Source: Oceanisphaera psychrotolerans (GTDB taxonomy: Bacteria > Pseudomonadota > Gammaproteobacteria > Enterobacterales > Aeromonadaceae). Taken from it: a DNA stretch of 64,000 bases. Below the pieces are notes generated by a model. That model was not told where the DNA came from and made no database searches. It saw nothing but the letters and a program-made list of their open reading frames with translations. The DNA lies in the NCBI RefSeq assembly GCF_001870485.1, contig NZ_MDKE01000006.1, positions 1-64,000 of the forward strand, given 5' to 3'. The translations under genes were made by a program, and so were the position numbers. Of this stretch, positions 19,282 through 29,307 are shown piece by piece; position 1 is the first letter of the stretch, and each line of letters opens with the position of its first letter.

Positions 19282-20592
19282 TCAAGGAGCGATCAGCATG
19301 GCCACGGGAATGGCCAGCAGCAGGCTCAGAAAGGCACGGATAAACCATACCAGCACCAGGGTGCCCACTTTCAGCGGCAGTCGGGTGGCCAGAATGCAGG
19401 GAATCGACGCCGAGAAGAAGAGTATCGAAGACACACACACCACACCGGCGGCGAAGCGGGCGACAAAGTCGGCTTCGGCCATCAGCAGTGCCGGCAAAAA
19501 CATTTCCGCCAGTCCCGAGGCGGTCGCCTTGGACAACAGCATGCCGTCTTCCACTCCCCACAGCCAGGTCACCGGGTAGAACAGGTAACCCAGCCAGTCG
19601 AACATCGGCGTGTACTTGGCCACCAACAGGCCAATCAGCCCCACCGACATGATGGACGGCAATATGCTGATGGTCATCACCAGACCATCCTTGAAGTTGT
19701 CGACCACGTTCTTGCCCAGGCTCGGCGCCTGCTCGGCAATTTCCAGACCACTCTGCCAGGCAATACCCAGACGGTTACCGTTCTCACAGGCCGGTTCCCG
19801 GTGTTGGGCCTGGTTATCCAGCCGTGACAATGGCGGCAGCCGTACCGTGATGGCGGTCACCACAAAGGTGATCAGCAGGGTCAGCCAGAAATACTGGTTC
19901 CAGATCGCCATCAGCCCCAGGGTCTTGGCCACGATAATCATGAAAGTGGCCGACACGGTGGAAAATCCGGTGGCGATAATGGCTGCTTCCCGGGCCGAGT
20001 AATGACCGGACACATAGACCCGGTTGGTGATCAGCAGGCCGATGGAGTAGCTGCCGACGAAGGAGGCCACCGCATCAATGGCGGAGCGGCCCGGCGTGCG
20101 CCAGATGGGCTGCATCAGCTTCTGCACCAGGATGCCGATGGCTTCCAGCAGGCCATAACCCACCAGAAAGGCGAGAAACACCGAGCCGATGGGCACGATC
20201 AGCCCCACCGAAATTACCAGTTTGTTGAACAGAAACGGCAGCATGTCCGGCGTCTGCAGGGCGGCGGGGCCGGCGCCGGTGAGCGCGAGAATGCCGGCGA
20301 CCACTCCCAGCCACTTCAGCAGCAGAAAAACGCGATCGGTCAGGCTCTGCTTCCAGCGGCCGGTGATCAGCGGGTAAACCGCCCCGGCCAGTATCATCGC
20401 CATGGCATACCAGCCGGCGCCGGCTTCACCCAGGGCGCCGCGCAGCCAGCCCACCATGTGATCCAGCGGTATGCTGGTCTTGCCCTGCAGGCTGATGGGG
20501 ATGAAGAAGATAAATATGCCAATCGCACTCAACCCGAGCAGCCGACCCACGGCCTTGCCAGGGGCGCTGGATTGCTCCGTAACCTGATTCAT
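19282..20592 (-). CDS. YjiH-family (nucleoside-recognition GATE domain) membrane protein, candidate hut transporter
   Basis: About 436 residues with some 9-11 hydrophobic segments. The start GIFIFFIPISLQGKTSIPLDH is typical of YjiH-family proteins, and the paired GATE-like repeats carry conserved glycines (FVGSYSIGLLITNRVYVSGHYS, SKATASGLAEMFLPALLM). ATG 20592 is preceded by AAGGAGT. It is divergent from hutI, and two HutC-type palindromes lie in the shared 200-base intergenic region, so I infer regulation with hutIGUH and a role in uptake of histidine, urocanate or a related compound. No substrate is proven for this family. Confidence 0.8.
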   Translation of the reverse strand: MNQVTEQSSAPGKAVGRLLGLSAIGIFIFFIPISLQGKTSIPLDHMVGWLRGALGEAGAGWYAMAMILAGAVYPLITGRWKQSLTDRVFLLLKWLGVVAGILALTGAGPAALQTPDMLPFLFNKLVISVGLIVPIGSVFLAFLVGYGLLEAIGILVQKLMQPIWRTPGRSAIDAVASFVGSYSIGLLITNRVYVSGHYSAREAAIIATGFSTVSATFMIIVAKTLGLMAIWNQYFWLTLLITFVVTAITVRLPPLSRLDNQAQHREPACENGNRLGIAWQSGLEIAEQAPSLGKNVVDNFKDGLVMTISILPSIMSVGLIGLLVAKYTPMFDWLGYLFYPVTWLWGVEDGMLLSKATASGLAEMFLPALLMAEADFVARFAAGVVCVSSILFFSASIPCILATRLPLKVGTLVLVWFIRAFLSLLLAIPVAMLIAP

Positions 20593-20645
20593 AGGAACTC
20601 CTTGTAACTGGTGATAAGTAAGCACTGAGGGTAATGAATGACTAA

Positions 20646-20655
20646 TGTATATACA
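20646..20655. promoter_or_regulatory. HutC-type operator 1 between the YjiH-family gene and hutI
   Basis: TGTATATACA, a perfect 10-base palindrome in an AT-rich region, flanked by AA and AA. It is 54 bases upstream of the YjiH-family start and shares its core with the site before hutC. Confidence 0.75.
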
Positions 20656-20759
20656 AAATTAAATAAAGTTAATGATGTGTATATTTTTAATGTGGGTTTG
20701 GTCAATTTTTTGGCTGATTTGGTTTAAAGGGGTTGCCAGATAAAAAAAATAGGTTTAAA

Positions 20760-20769
20760 TGTATATACA
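20760..20769. promoter_or_regulatory. HutC-type operator 2 before hutI
   Basis: A second exact TGTATATACA, 24 bases before the hutI ATG and overlapping where a promoter or transcript start would lie. The two operators, 114 bases apart, suit separate control of the two divergent transcripts. Confidence 0.78.
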
Positions 20770-20792
20770 AATAACGCATCAAGGACGCTTTC

Positions 20793-22001
20793 ATGAATCA
20801 GTCATCACCTCGCCTCTGGGTAAATGCCTCTCTGTTCGATGGCCTGAACGGCGCCGCCGAGCCGATGGCGGTGGCCGTGAAGGAGGGCCAAATTGCCTGG
20901 CTCAAGCCAATGAGCGAACTGAACGCCGCCGATCAATCCGGTTTCGAGTGCGTCGATGCAAAGGGCGCCCTGATGACCCCCGGACTGGTTGACTGCCATA
21001 CCCACCTGGTGTTTGGCGGCAACCGGGCCGGCGAGTTTGAAGCCCGACTGGAAGGGGCGAGCTACGAAGAGATTGCCCGTGCCGGCGGCGGCATCATCAG
21101 CACGGTGCGCGCCACCCGCGCCGCCAGTGAAGACGAGCTGTTCGAGAGCGCCAGGCCCCGCCTGCAGGCCCTGATGGCCGACGGCGTGACCACGGTCGAA
21201 ATCAAGTCCGGTTACGGCCTGGATGTGGAAAACGAATTGAAGATGCTGCGGGTGGCGCGCCGTCTCGGCCGTGAGCTGCCGGTTCGGGTGGTTACCACCC
21301 TGCTCGGTGCCCATGCGCTGCCGCCGGAATACCAGAGCGATGCCGACGGTTACATCGAGCTGGTGTGCAGCCGGATGATACCGGCGGCCGCCGCCGAAGG
21401 ACTGGCCGATGCGGTAGATGTGTTCTGCGAGAACATCGCCTTCTCGGTCGAGCAGTGCGAGCGAGTCTATGCCGCCGCCAGGGTGCATGGCCTCGCCATC
21501 AAGGGGCACACCGAACAGCTGTCCAATCTGGGGGGCAGCGCCGCCGCCGCCCGGGCCGGTGCGCTTTCGGTGGATCATATCGAATATTTGGATGAAGCCG
21601 GGGTCAAGGCCCTGGCCGAGGCCGGCACCGTGGCCACCCTGTTGCCCGGCGCCTTCTACATGCTGCGCGAGACCCGGCTGCCGCCCATCGAGCTGCTGCG
21701 TCGATACCGGGTGCCGATGGCGCTGGCCACCGATGCCAACCCGGGCACCTCGCCCATCTTCAGCCTGAAGCTGATGCTGAACATGGCCTGCACCCTGTTC
21801 CGCCTGACCCCTATCGAGGCCCTGCGCGGCGTGACCGCCCATGGTGCCCGGGCGCTGGGATTACAGGCAGAAGTGGGCCGTATCGCCCCCGGACTGCAGG
21901 CCGACTTCTGCCTGTGGGACACCACCAATCCGGCGGAACTGGCCTATAGCGTGGGCCTGCCCCGATTAACGACACGCATTGTTGCAGGAGTGGAAGCATG
22001 A
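20793..22001 (+). CDS. hutI: Imidazolonepropionase HutI
   Basis: Third step of histidine breakdown, hydrolysing 4-imidazolone-5-propionate to N-formimidoylglutamate. Amidohydrolase superfamily, 402 residues. Metal ligands are in [20 protein letters not shown] and [11 protein letters not shown], with substrate-binding IKSGYGLD. First gene of the hutIGUH operon. Its stop overlaps the hutG start (ATGA). Confidence 0.97.
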   Translation: MNQSSPRLWVNASLFDGLNGAAEPMAVAVKEGQIAWLKPMSELNAADQSGFECVDAKGALMTPGLVDCHTHLVFGGNRAGEFEARLEGASYEEIARAGGGIISTVRATRAASEDELFESARPRLQALMADGVTTVEIKSGYGLDVENELKMLRVARRLGRELPVRVVTTLLGAHALPPEYQSDADGYIELVCSRMIPAAAAEGLADAVDVFCENIAFSVEQCERVYAAARVHGLAIKGHTEQLSNLGGSAAAARAGALSVDHIEYLDEAGVKALAEAGTVATLLPGAFYMLRETRLPPIELLRRYRVPMALATDANPGTSPIFSLKLMLNMACTLFRLTPIEALRGVTAHGARALGLQAEVGRIAPGLQADFCLWDTTNPAELAYSVGLPRLTTRIVAGVEA

Positions 22002-22927
22002 AACCGGACATGAGCGCCTGGAGTGGCCGGGTCGATCCCGAGGCCAATACCGCCCGTTGGCATCAAGAGGTGCAGCCGTTCAGCCCTGCGTCCGAGCCGG
22101 GCACGACCCTGATCGGTTTTTGTAGCGATGAAGGGGTGCGCCGCAACCAGGGCCGAGTCGGGGCAGCTCAAGGCCCTGCCGCCATGCGCAAGATGCTGGC
22201 GAGTCTGGCCTGGCACCAGTCGGCCCCGGTTTATGACGCCGGCGATGTGGTCTGTGCAGGCGAAGATCTGGAAGCGGCGCACCGCGCCCTGGCCGAGCGG
22301 GTGGCCGAGTGTCTGGCACATCGGCAACTGCCCATCGTCATGGGGGGCGGCCACGAGGTGGCTTTCGGCTCCTGGAGCGGTCTGGCGCAACACCTGGCGA
22401 CGCAAGAAGCATGCCCCCGTATCGGGATCATCAATTTCGATGCGCATTTTGACCTGCGGGACCCGGGCTTTGTGGTGTCTTCCGGCACCCCCTTCGCCCA
22501 GATAGCCCAGGTCTGTGAGCAAAAAGACTGGCCGTTCCAGTACGCCTGTCTGGGCGTGAGCCGGGGCTCCAATACCCGGGCCCTGTTCGACAAGGCCGAA
22601 CAGCTGCAGGTACTGACATGGGAAGACAGAACCATGACTCAGAGCCGCCTGACCGAGATGCACAGCGAGCTGGGTGACTTCATCGGTCGCTGCGACCACC
22701 TGTACCTGACCATCGATATCGATGTGTTTCCCGCCGCGCAGGCGCCCGGTGTCAGTGCACCGGCCGCCCGGGGGGTAGCACTGGATGTGATTGAACCATT
22801 GATTGAACAGATTACCGCCAGCGGCAAGCTGCGGCTGGCGGATTTGGCCGAACTGAACCCCGAGTATGACGTCGATGGCCATACGGCCCGGCTGGCGGCT
22901 CGGTTAATTCATACTTTGACACTGTAA
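21998..22927 (+). CDS. hutG: Formimidoylglutamase HutG
   Basis: Arginase/ureohydrolase-family enzyme that converts N-formimidoylglutamate to glutamate and formamide. 309 residues. The binuclear Mn ligands are in [18 protein letters not shown] and [10 protein letters not shown]. The presence of this enzyme indicates the four-step hut route releasing formamide. Overlaps hutI by four bases and is followed by hutU after 12 bases. Confidence 0.96.
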   Translation: MKPDMSAWSGRVDPEANTARWHQEVQPFSPASEPGTTLIGFCSDEGVRRNQGRVGAAQGPAAMRKMLASLAWHQSAPVYDAGDVVCAGEDLEAAHRALAERVAECLAHRQLPIVMGGGHEVAFGSWSGLAQHLATQEACPRIGIINFDAHFDLRDPGFVVSSGTPFAQIAQVCEQKDWPFQYACLGVSRGSNTRALFDKAEQLQVLTWEDRTMTQSRLTEMHSELGDFIGRCDHLYLTIDIDVFPAAQAPGVSAPAARGVALDVIEPLIEQITASGKLRLADLAELNPEYDVDGHTARLAARLIHTLTL

Positions 22928-22939
22928 GAGGGACCCACC

Positions 22940-24652
22940 ATGTCACAGCAAAATACGTCACAACAAAATACGTCACAGCAAGACAAGCGCCATGCCCCCG
23001 GTCGCGTTATCGAATCACCGACCGGTGTGAACAAAGTCTGCAAGAGCTGGCTGACCGAAGCCGCCTACCGCATGCTGCACAACAACCTGCACCCGGACGT
23101 GGCCGAGCGCCCCGAAGATCTGGTGGTGTACGGCGGCATCGGCCGTGCGGCCCGTGACTGGAACTGTTTCGATCGCATTGCCGAAGTGCTGACTCGCCTG
23201 GAAGACGACGAGACCCTGCTGGTGCAATCCGGCAAGCCGGTGGGGGTGTTCAAGACCCACGCCGACGCCCCGCGCGTGCTGCTCGCCAACTCCAACCTGG
23301 TGCCTCATTGGGCCAACTGGGAGCACTTCAACGAGCTGGATAAGAAGGGGCTGATGATGTACGGCCAGATGACCGCCGGCTCCTGGATCTACATCGGCTC
23401 TCAGGGAATAGTGCAGGGCACCTACGAAACCTTCGTCGCCGTCGCCAAGCAGCACTTCAACGGTGAAGCCAAAGGACGCTGGGTACTGACCGGTGGTCTG
23501 GGTGGCATGGGGGGCGCTCAGCCGCTGGCCGCCACCATGGCCGGGTTCAACTGTATTACCGTCGAATGTGACGAAACCCGTATCGACTTCCGCCTGCGCA
23601 CCCGTTACGTCGACAAGAAGGCCTACAGCCTGGACGAAGCGCTGGGCATGATCGATGAAGCGAAAGCCAAGGGTGAAGCGATTTCCGTCGGTCTGCTGGG
23701 TAACGCCGCCGATGTATTCCCGGAGCTGGTCGCGCGCAACATTACCCCGGATGTGGTTACCGACCAGACCTCCGCCCACGATCCGCTGAACGGCTACCTG
23801 CCCCAGGGCTGGACCATGGAGCACGCCGCCGAGATGCGCAAGCAGGATGAGGCCGCCGTGGTCAAGGCCGCCAAGCAGTCGATGGCGGTACAGGTACAGG
23901 CGATGCTGGATCTGCAGAGCCGCGGTGCCGCTACCCTGGATTACGGCAACAACATCCGCCAGATGGCGCTGGAAGAAGGCGTGAAGAATGCCTTCGACTT
24001 CCCCGGCTTCGTGCCCGCCTATGTGCGTCCGCTGTTCTGTGAAGGCATAGGCCCGTTCCGCTGGGTGGCCCTGAGTGGCGATCCGGAAGATATCTACAAG
24101 ACCGATGCCAAGGTGAAGGAACTGATCCCGGACAACCCGCACCTGCACAACTGGCTGGACATGGCGCGTGAGCGTATCGCCTTCCAGGGGCTGCCTGCCC
24201 GTATCTGCTGGGTCGGCCTGAAAGACCGCGCCCGGCTGGCGCTGGCCTTCAACGACATGGTCAAGAACGGCGAGCTGAAAGCGCCCATAGTGATAGGTCG
24301 TGATCATCTGGACTCCGGCTCCGTTGCCAGCCCCAACCGCGAAACCGAAGCCATGCTCGACGGCTCCGATGCAGTTTCCGACTGGCCGCTGCTGAATGCC
24401 CTGCTGAACACGGCGGGCGGCGCGACCTGGGTGTCACTGCACCACGGTGGTGGGGTAGGAATGGGCTTCAGCCAGCACTCCGGTGTGGTGATCGTGGCCG
24501 ACGGCACCGATGCCGCCGCCGTCCGCCTGGGCCGGGTACTGCGCAATGACCCGGGTACCGGTGTGATGCGCCACGCCGATGCCGGTTATGATATTGCTAT
24601 CGATTGTGCCCGTGAACAGGGTCTGGATCTGCCAATGGTTAACAAGGATTAA
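22940..24652 (+). CDS. hutU: Urocanate hydratase HutU
   Basis: NAD-dependent hydration of urocanate to imidazolonepropionate, the second hut step. 570 residues. NAD-binding [18 protein letters not shown] is near residue 178, and family-typical [12 protein letters not shown] and [16 protein letters not shown] are intact. The first 15 residues are low complexity, built from a 15-base tandem repeat encoding SQQNT. The hutH start follows five bases after the stop. Confidence 0.97.
   Translation: MSQQNTSQQNTSQQDKRHAPGRVIESPTGVNKVCKSWLTEAAYRMLHNNLHPDVAERPEDLVVYGGIGRAARDWNCFDRIAEVLTRLEDDETLLVQSGKPVGVFKTHADAPRVLLANSNLVPHWANWEHFNELDKKGLMMYGQMTAGSWIYIGSQGIVQGTYETFVAVAKQHFNGEAKGRWVLTGGLGGMGGAQPLAATMAGFNCITVECDETRIDFRLRTRYVDKKAYSLDEALGMIDEAKAKGEAISVGLLGNAADVFPELVARNITPDVVTDQTSAHDPLNGYLPQGWTMEHAAEMRKQDEAAVVKAAKQSMAVQVQAMLDLQSRGAATLDYGNNIRQMALEEGVKNAFDFPGFVPAYVRPLFCEGIGPFRWVALSGDPEDIYKTDAKVKELIPDNPHLHNWLDMARERIAFQGLPARICWVGLKDRARLALAFNDMVKNGELKAPIVIGRDHLDSGSVASPNRETEAMLDGSDAVSDWPLLNALLNTAGGATWVSLHHGGGVGMGFSQHSGVVIVADGTDAAAVRLGRVLRNDPGTGVMRHADAGYDIAIDCAREQGLDLPMVNKD
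22943..22981. repeat. 15-base tandem repeat at the hutU 5' end
   Basis: About 2.6 units of a 15-base repeat (TCACAGCAAAATACG with one mismatch in unit two) encode [13 protein letters not shown] directly after the hutU start codon. It is in frame and therefore tolerated. Confidence 0.9.
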
Positions 24653-24656
24653 TGTG

Positions 24657-26189
24657 ATGACAACGCTGACGATCAACCCCGGAAAAATGACCCTGGCCGA
24701 GATGCGCCAGGTCTACGAACAGCCGGTCCAGATCAAACTGGCCCCCAGCTGCCACGACGCCATTCAGGCCTCTGTTGACTGCGTTAACCGCATGGTCGCC
24801 GAAGATCGCACCGTGTACGGCATCAACACCGGTTTTGGCCTGCTGGCCAGCACCCGTATCAAGCCGGAAGATCTGGAAACCCTGCAGCGCTCTCTGGTGT
24901 TGTCCCACGCCACCGGCCTGGGCGAACTGATCAGCGACGAGTTGGTGCGCCTGATCATGGTGCTGAAGATCAATGGCCTGGCCCGTGGTTTCTCCGGCAT
25001 CCGCCTGCAGGTGCTGGAAGCGCTGATGACCCTGGTCAATCATGAAATCTATCCCTGCATTCCGGGCAAGGGCTCCGTCGGTGCCTCCGGCGATCTGGCG
25101 CCGCTGGCCCACATGAGTTGTGTGCTGCTGGGTGAAGGCTCCGCCCGCTATAAAGGCGAAGTGATCAGTGCCGGTCAGGCGCTGGAAATTGCCGGCCTCA
25201 CACCGATGGCCCTGGCACCGAAAGAGGGCCTGGCCCTGCTCAACGGCACCCAGGTGTCCACCGCCTTCGCCCTGCGCGGCCTGTTCGAGGCGGAAGACCT
25301 GTTCGCCAGCGCCATCGTCATCGGCGGCCTGACCGTGGAGGCCACCCTGAGCTCGCGTCGTCCCTTCGACCCGCGCATCCATGAGGTGCGTGGCCAGCAG
25401 GGGCAAATCGACGCCGCCGCCGGTTACCGCCATGTACTGGGCGAGTTCAGTGAGCTGAGCCAGTCTCATAGCAACTGCACCAAGGTGCAGGACCCGTACT
25501 CTCTACGCTGTCAGCCCCAGGTCATGGGGGCCTGCCTGACCCAACTGCGTCAGGCCGCCGAGGTGCTGCTGGTAGAAGGCAACGCCGTGTCCGACAACCC
25601 GCTGGTGTTTGCCGACGACAACGACGTGATTTCCGGCGGCAACTTCCACGCCGAGCCGGTGGCCATGGCGGCGGACAACCTCGCCCTGGCGATTGCCGAA
25701 ATCGGCTCCCTGAGCGAGCGTCGGGTATCCCTGATGATGGATACCCACATGTCCGGTCTGCCGCCCTTCCTGGTGGAAAACGGCGGCGTCAACTCCGGCT
25801 TCATGATCGCCCAGGTCACCGCCGCGGCGCTGGCTTCCGACAACAAGGCATTGGCGCACCCGCACTCGGTCGACTCGCTGCCGACCTCCGCCAACCAGGA
25901 AGACCATGTGTCCATGGCCCCCAACGGTGGCCGTCGCCTGTGGCCGATGGTGGAAAACAGCCGCGGCGTGCTGGCCATCGAGTGGCTGGCCGCCTGTCAG
26001 GGCCTGGACTTCCGCGATGGTCTCAGGACCACCGAAGCGCTGGAGGTTGCGCGTCAGACCCTGCGTGAAAAAGTCAGCTACTACGACAAGGACCGCTTCT
26101 TCGCGCCGGATATCGAGCAGGCCGATGCTTTGCTCAAGGCCAACAGCCTGAGCCATCTGGTACAGCCGGGTCTGCTGCCCAGCCACTGA
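24657..26189 (+). CDS. hutH: Histidine ammonia-lyase HutH
   Basis: First step of histidine catabolism, producing urocanate, the HutC inducer, and ammonia. The MIO cofactor forms from A143-S144-G145 in [12 protein letters not shown]. Other family residues are in YGINTGFG and [10 protein letters not shown]. Starting at ATG 24657 gives 510 residues; the frame is open back to 24579 inside hutU, but that part does not match. Last gene of hutIGUH, followed by a terminator. Confidence 0.97.
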   Translation: MTTLTINPGKMTLAEMRQVYEQPVQIKLAPSCHDAIQASVDCVNRMVAEDRTVYGINTGFGLLASTRIKPEDLETLQRSLVLSHATGLGELISDELVRLIMVLKINGLARGFSGIRLQVLEALMTLVNHEIYPCIPGKGSVGASGDLAPLAHMSCVLLGEGSARYKGEVISAGQALEIAGLTPMALAPKEGLALLNGTQVSTAFALRGLFEAEDLFASAIVIGGLTVEATLSSRRPFDPRIHEVRGQQGQIDAAAGYRHVLGEFSELSQSHSNCTKVQDPYSLRCQPQVMGACLTQLRQAAEVLLVEGNAVSDNPLVFADDNDVISGGNFHAEPVAMAADNLALAIAEIGSLSERRVSLMMDTHMSGLPPFLVENGGVNSGFMIAQVTAAALASDNKALAHPHSVDSLPTSANQEDHVSMAPNGGRRLWPMVENSRGVLAIEWLAACQGLDFRDGLRTTEALEVARQTLREKVSYYDKDRFFAPDIEQADALLKANSLSHLVQPGLLPSH

Positions 26190-26217
26190 GCATGAATGCA
26201 CTGTTAGGGGTATGTGA

Positions 26218-26243
26218 GGGGTTGCTTGGGCAGCCCCTTTTTT
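26218..26243 (+). terminator. Intrinsic terminator of the hutIGUH operon
   Basis: Stem GGGGTTGC / GCAGCCCC with one G-U pair and a four-base loop, followed by a run of six or more T, 28 bases after the hutH stop. Confidence 0.88.
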
Positions 26244-26344
26244 GTTGTCGGTATTGAGGGAACAGGCATGACATGAGCAGGCCATACGCGGGTTGTCCCT
26301 TGCCGAAGCTGTCGGGATGGAAGGGTTTGATTGGGTAAAAAGCA

Positions 26345-26363
26345 ACTGATTTTGATTCTTATT
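26345..26363. promoter_or_regulatory. Weak candidate Fur box before the iron-uptake operon
   Basis: About 11 of 19 positions match the Fur consensus GATAATGATAATCATTATC, roughly 40 bases before the binding-protein start. The match is weak on its own; the strong Fur box before the linked receptor gene makes it more plausible. Confidence 0.35.
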
Positions 26364-26402
26364 TGTTTTAGACTCATCAGCCATTCCATAAGGAGGTGTC
26401 AG

Positions 26403-27344
26403 ATGAGAATAACGGTTGGAGTCGCCCTGCTGGCGGTATTGTCCTTTCAGGTGCTGGCCGGGATTCAGGTCACCGATGACAGGGGAGTAAAGGTAGCCAT
26501 GACCCAGCCGGCCAGCCGGCCGGTGGCGATTTCCACCTTTGCCGCCGATACCCTGGTAGCGCTGGGCGTTGCGCCGGTGGCCGTCACCCAGTTTGGTGAA
26601 CAGGACAGGCCCGGTTATTTGGGGGAGGCCGTCAGCGGGGCGGTCAGCCTGGGCGCCAGGGGACAACCCAATCTGGAGCTATTGTCCGAGCTGGCACCGG
26701 ATACAGTGCTGGCGGTACGGCGCTATACCGAGACCATCGCCGGACGACTCGACGCCATCGCGCCCTATGTGGCGTTCGATGATCTGACCCTGTCGGACAG
26801 CCTGAAGGCGGTGTCCGACATCGGCACCTTGGTCGGCAAGTCGGATCAGGCCGAACGGCTCAACCAGGATTTCCAGCAGACCCTGAACGAGATGGCCGGG
26901 CAGGTAGGGGAGCGGGCCGGGCAGCGCATCGCCCTGCTGGTGACCGCCAGCGAACAGCCCTTCGTCTATTACGATCATTTCCTGCCGGTAGAGCTGGCGA
27001 CCGCGCTGGGCCTGCACAATGTGGCCGGGGCCAGCCCCGGCTGGCCGGGCAAACTGCCGTTCGGCTTTCGTATGCCGCTGGAGCAACTGCTGGCTGCCGA
27101 CCCGGATATCCTGGTGCTGTTTCCCAGCGCCCAGCCCAGGGCCTTTGTCAAAAATCCGCTGTGGAAGCACCTCAAGGCGGTGAAAAACCAGCGGGTCTAC
27201 CTGGTCGGTCAGCACTGGAAAGAGGGCGGTGGCCCCATCGCCCGGGAGCTGATCCTGCGCCAGCTGGGGCACCTGGCCTATCCGGATCTGTTTGACGCAC
27301 CCGCCGATCTTCCGGCCGACCTGGCATTACATTCCTTTCGATGA
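26403..27344 (+). CDS. Iron-siderophore ABC transporter substrate-binding protein, FecB/FhuD-like
   Basis: 313 residues with a signal peptide (MRITVGVALLAVLSFQVLAG) and a periplasmic-binding domain of the helical-backbone class (PVAISTFAADTLVALGV, ELAPDTVLAVRRY, LLAADPDILVLFPS). Start chosen at the ATG behind AAGGAGGTGT. Overlaps the first permease gene (ATGA). With the FecA-like receptor downstream, ferric citrate or a similar chelate is the likely cargo, but this is inference. Confidence 0.88.
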   Translation: MRITVGVALLAVLSFQVLAGIQVTDDRGVKVAMTQPASRPVAISTFAADTLVALGVAPVAVTQFGEQDRPGYLGEAVSGAVSLGARGQPNLELLSELAPDTVLAVRRYTETIAGRLDAIAPYVAFDDLTLSDSLKAVSDIGTLVGKSDQAERLNQDFQQTLNEMAGQVGERAGQRIALLVTASEQPFVYYDHFLPVELATALGLHNVAGASPGWPGKLPFGFRMPLEQLLAADPDILVLFPSAQPRAFVKNPLWKHLKAVKNQRVYLVGQHWKEGGGPIARELILRQLGHLAYPDLFDAPADLPADLALHSFR

Positions 27345-28300
27345 AGTCACTTATTTTCGCGCTGATCCTGGTGCCGGTGCTGCTCTGGTGCGGGCTGGCG
27401 CTGGGCCGCCTGCCGCTGTCTTCGGCCCAGATATGGGCGGCATTGCTGGGGCAGGGCGAGGGCCTGGCCAGTGTGGTGGTATGGGAGCTGCGCCTGCCGC
27501 GGGCCTTGCTGGCCTTTGTGGTGGGCGCCAGTCTGGCGCTGTCGGGGCTGGTGATGCAGCAGGTGAGCCGTAACCCGCTGGCGTCCCCCGGGCTGACGGG
27601 GGTCTCCGCCGGTGCCGCCCTGGCGGTGGTCGCCGGTATCCTGTTGCTGAAAGCCGGCGTTAACCTGACCCCCTGGCTGGCGATCATCGGTGGCCTGGGC
27701 GCCGGCCTGTTGACCTTGCTGCTGGCCGGAGGCCGGCAGTTGCAGCCAACCCGCATCGTGCTTGCCGGGGTGGCGGTCACCGCCCTGTGCGGCGGCCTGA
27801 CCACCACCCTGTTGTTGCGGGCGGAGGCGGACGCCGGTGAATTCCTGTTCTGGATGGCGGGTGGCGTGGCCGGCCGTAGCTGGCCTCAACTGCTGTTATT
27901 GCTGTGCTGCATGGCGCCGCCGCTGCTGGCCCTGTGGCTGACCCGGCGCAACCTGGAATTGCTTAGCGGTGGTGACGATATGGCATTGAGCCTGGGTCTG
28001 AAACCGGCGCGCTGGCGGGCCTGGTACCTGGTGCTGGCCACCGTGCTGGCGGCATCGACGGTGGCGGTGGCCGGTCCCATCGGGTTTGTCGGCCTGCTGG
28101 CCCCCCATATGGTGCGGTTCTGCTGGCCGGGACGGCGCCTGCCCATGGGCCTGAGCCTGCTGCTGGGTGGTGTCTTGCTGATGAGCGCCGACCTGCTGGC
28201 CAGGCTGCCCGGCACCGCCCAGGAAATCCCGCTGGGGGTGATGACCGCCCTGCTCGGCGGCCCGCTGCTGCTGTGGTTGATGGTGAAGGAGAAGGTATGA
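27341..28300 (+). CDS. Iron ABC transporter permease, FecC-like
   Basis: FecCD-family inner-membrane permease, 319 residues with about nine hydrophobic segments. Typical motifs are LRLPRALLAFVVGASLALSG, QQVSRNPLASPGLTGVSAGA and the C-terminal PIGFVGLLAPHMVR. Start and stop overlap the flanking genes by four bases each, indicating a tightly coupled operon. Confidence 0.92.
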   Translation: MKSLIFALILVPVLLWCGLALGRLPLSSAQIWAALLGQGEGLASVVVWELRLPRALLAFVVGASLALSGLVMQQVSRNPLASPGLTGVSAGAALAVVAGILLLKAGVNLTPWLAIIGGLGAGLLTLLLAGGRQLQPTRIVLAGVAVTALCGGLTTTLLLRAEADAGEFLFWMAGGVAGRSWPQLLLLLCCMAPPLLALWLTRRNLELLSGGDDMALSLGLKPARWRAWYLVLATVLAASTVAVAGPIGFVGLLAPHMVRFCWPGRRLPMGLSLLLGGVLLMSADLLARLPGTAQEIPLGVMTALLGGPLLLWLMVKEKV

Positions 28301-29307
28301 GACGACTGTTGCCTTCGCTGGGCTTGCCCCTGCTGCTGGTGCTGGCAGCCTTTATCGCCCTGATACAGGGAGCGGCCAGCGTGCAGTTTACCAACCTGGT
28401 GGCGCTGATGGCGGGCGAGGCCGGGGAGCATATCCATCGGGTGGTGATGGACTACCGCATGCCCAGGGTGCTGCTTGGGGTGCTGGTGGGTGCCCATTTC
28501 GCCCTGGCCGGCTACCTGCTGCAGCTGATCACCCGCAACTCCCTGGCCGATGCCGGGGTGCTCGGCATTTCTTCCGGCAGCGGGCTGGCGGCGGTGACGG
28601 TGTTTGTGGTCATGACCCGGTTACTGGGCCAGGACGCTTCCTATCAGCTGGTGCCGGTCACCCTGTCGCTGCTGCCCTGGTTGACCCTGGCCGGTGGCCT
28701 GCTGGCGGGCGGGCTGCTGTGGGCGTTATGGCGCAGCACCGGGCTGAGCCCGGTCCGGCTGGCGGTGGTCGGTGCCACCTGCGCCGCCATTTTTTCCGCC
28801 CTGCTGATGGGCGCGTTGGTGCTCTGGGGCCAGGCTACCAGCGAAGTGATCATCCTCTGGCTGGCGGGCACCCTCTATGGTGCCGGCTGGGACAAGGTCT
28901 GGGCGCTGCTGCCCTGGAGCCTGGTACTGCTGCCGCTGGTCACCGGCCTGGCCCGCCCCATGGTGCTGCTGAGTCTGGACCGGCAGAAGGCACAGACCCT
29001 CGGCTTTAACGTCACCCTGTGGAACGGCTTGATGCTGGCGCTGGCGGTGGCTCTGGCCGCCAGCGCCGTGGCCATGAGCGGGCCGGTCGGCTTTGTCGGC
29101 ATACTGGTGCCCTGGCTGGCCCGCCGGCTTTGCCCGCAGGGTGTATCGGCCCAGCTGTGGGCCTGCATCTGGCTGGGCGGCTTGCTGGTGGTGATCGGCG
29201 ATACCCTGGGCCGAGTGTTGATGAGTCCGTTCGAGCTGCCGGTCGGCGTGGTGACCGCCCTGGTCGGCTGTCCCTTCTTCCTCTATCTACTCAATCGCAA
29301 GGTATGA
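28297..29307 (+). CDS. Iron ABC transporter permease, FecD-like
   Basis: Second FecCD-family permease, 336 residues, presumed heterodimer partner of the upstream permease. Motifs include DYRMPRVLLGVLVGAHFALAGYLLQ, ITRNSLADAGVLGISSGSGLA and SGPVGFVGILVPWLAR. The start overlaps the previous stop (ATGA), and the stop overlaps the ATPase start. Confidence 0.92.
   Translation: MRRLLPSLGLPLLLVLAAFIALIQGAASVQFTNLVALMAGEAGEHIHRVVMDYRMPRVLLGVLVGAHFALAGYLLQLITRNSLADAGVLGISSGSGLAAVTVFVVMTRLLGQDASYQLVPVTLSLLPWLTLAGGLLAGGLLWALWRSTGLSPVRLAVVGATCAAIFSALLMGALVLWGQATSEVIILWLAGTLYGAGWDKVWALLPWSLVLLPLVTGLARPMVLLSLDRQKAQTLGFNVTLWNGLMLALAVALAASAVAMSGPVGFVGILVPWLARRLCPQGVSAQLWACIWLGGLLVVIGDTLGRVLMSPFELPVGVVTALVGCPFFLYLLNRKV

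Noticed and set aside
23015..24307. A 430-codon open frame antisense to hutU
   Set aside because: Shadow frame opposite a fully conserved urocanase, with biased composition and no ribosome-binding site.
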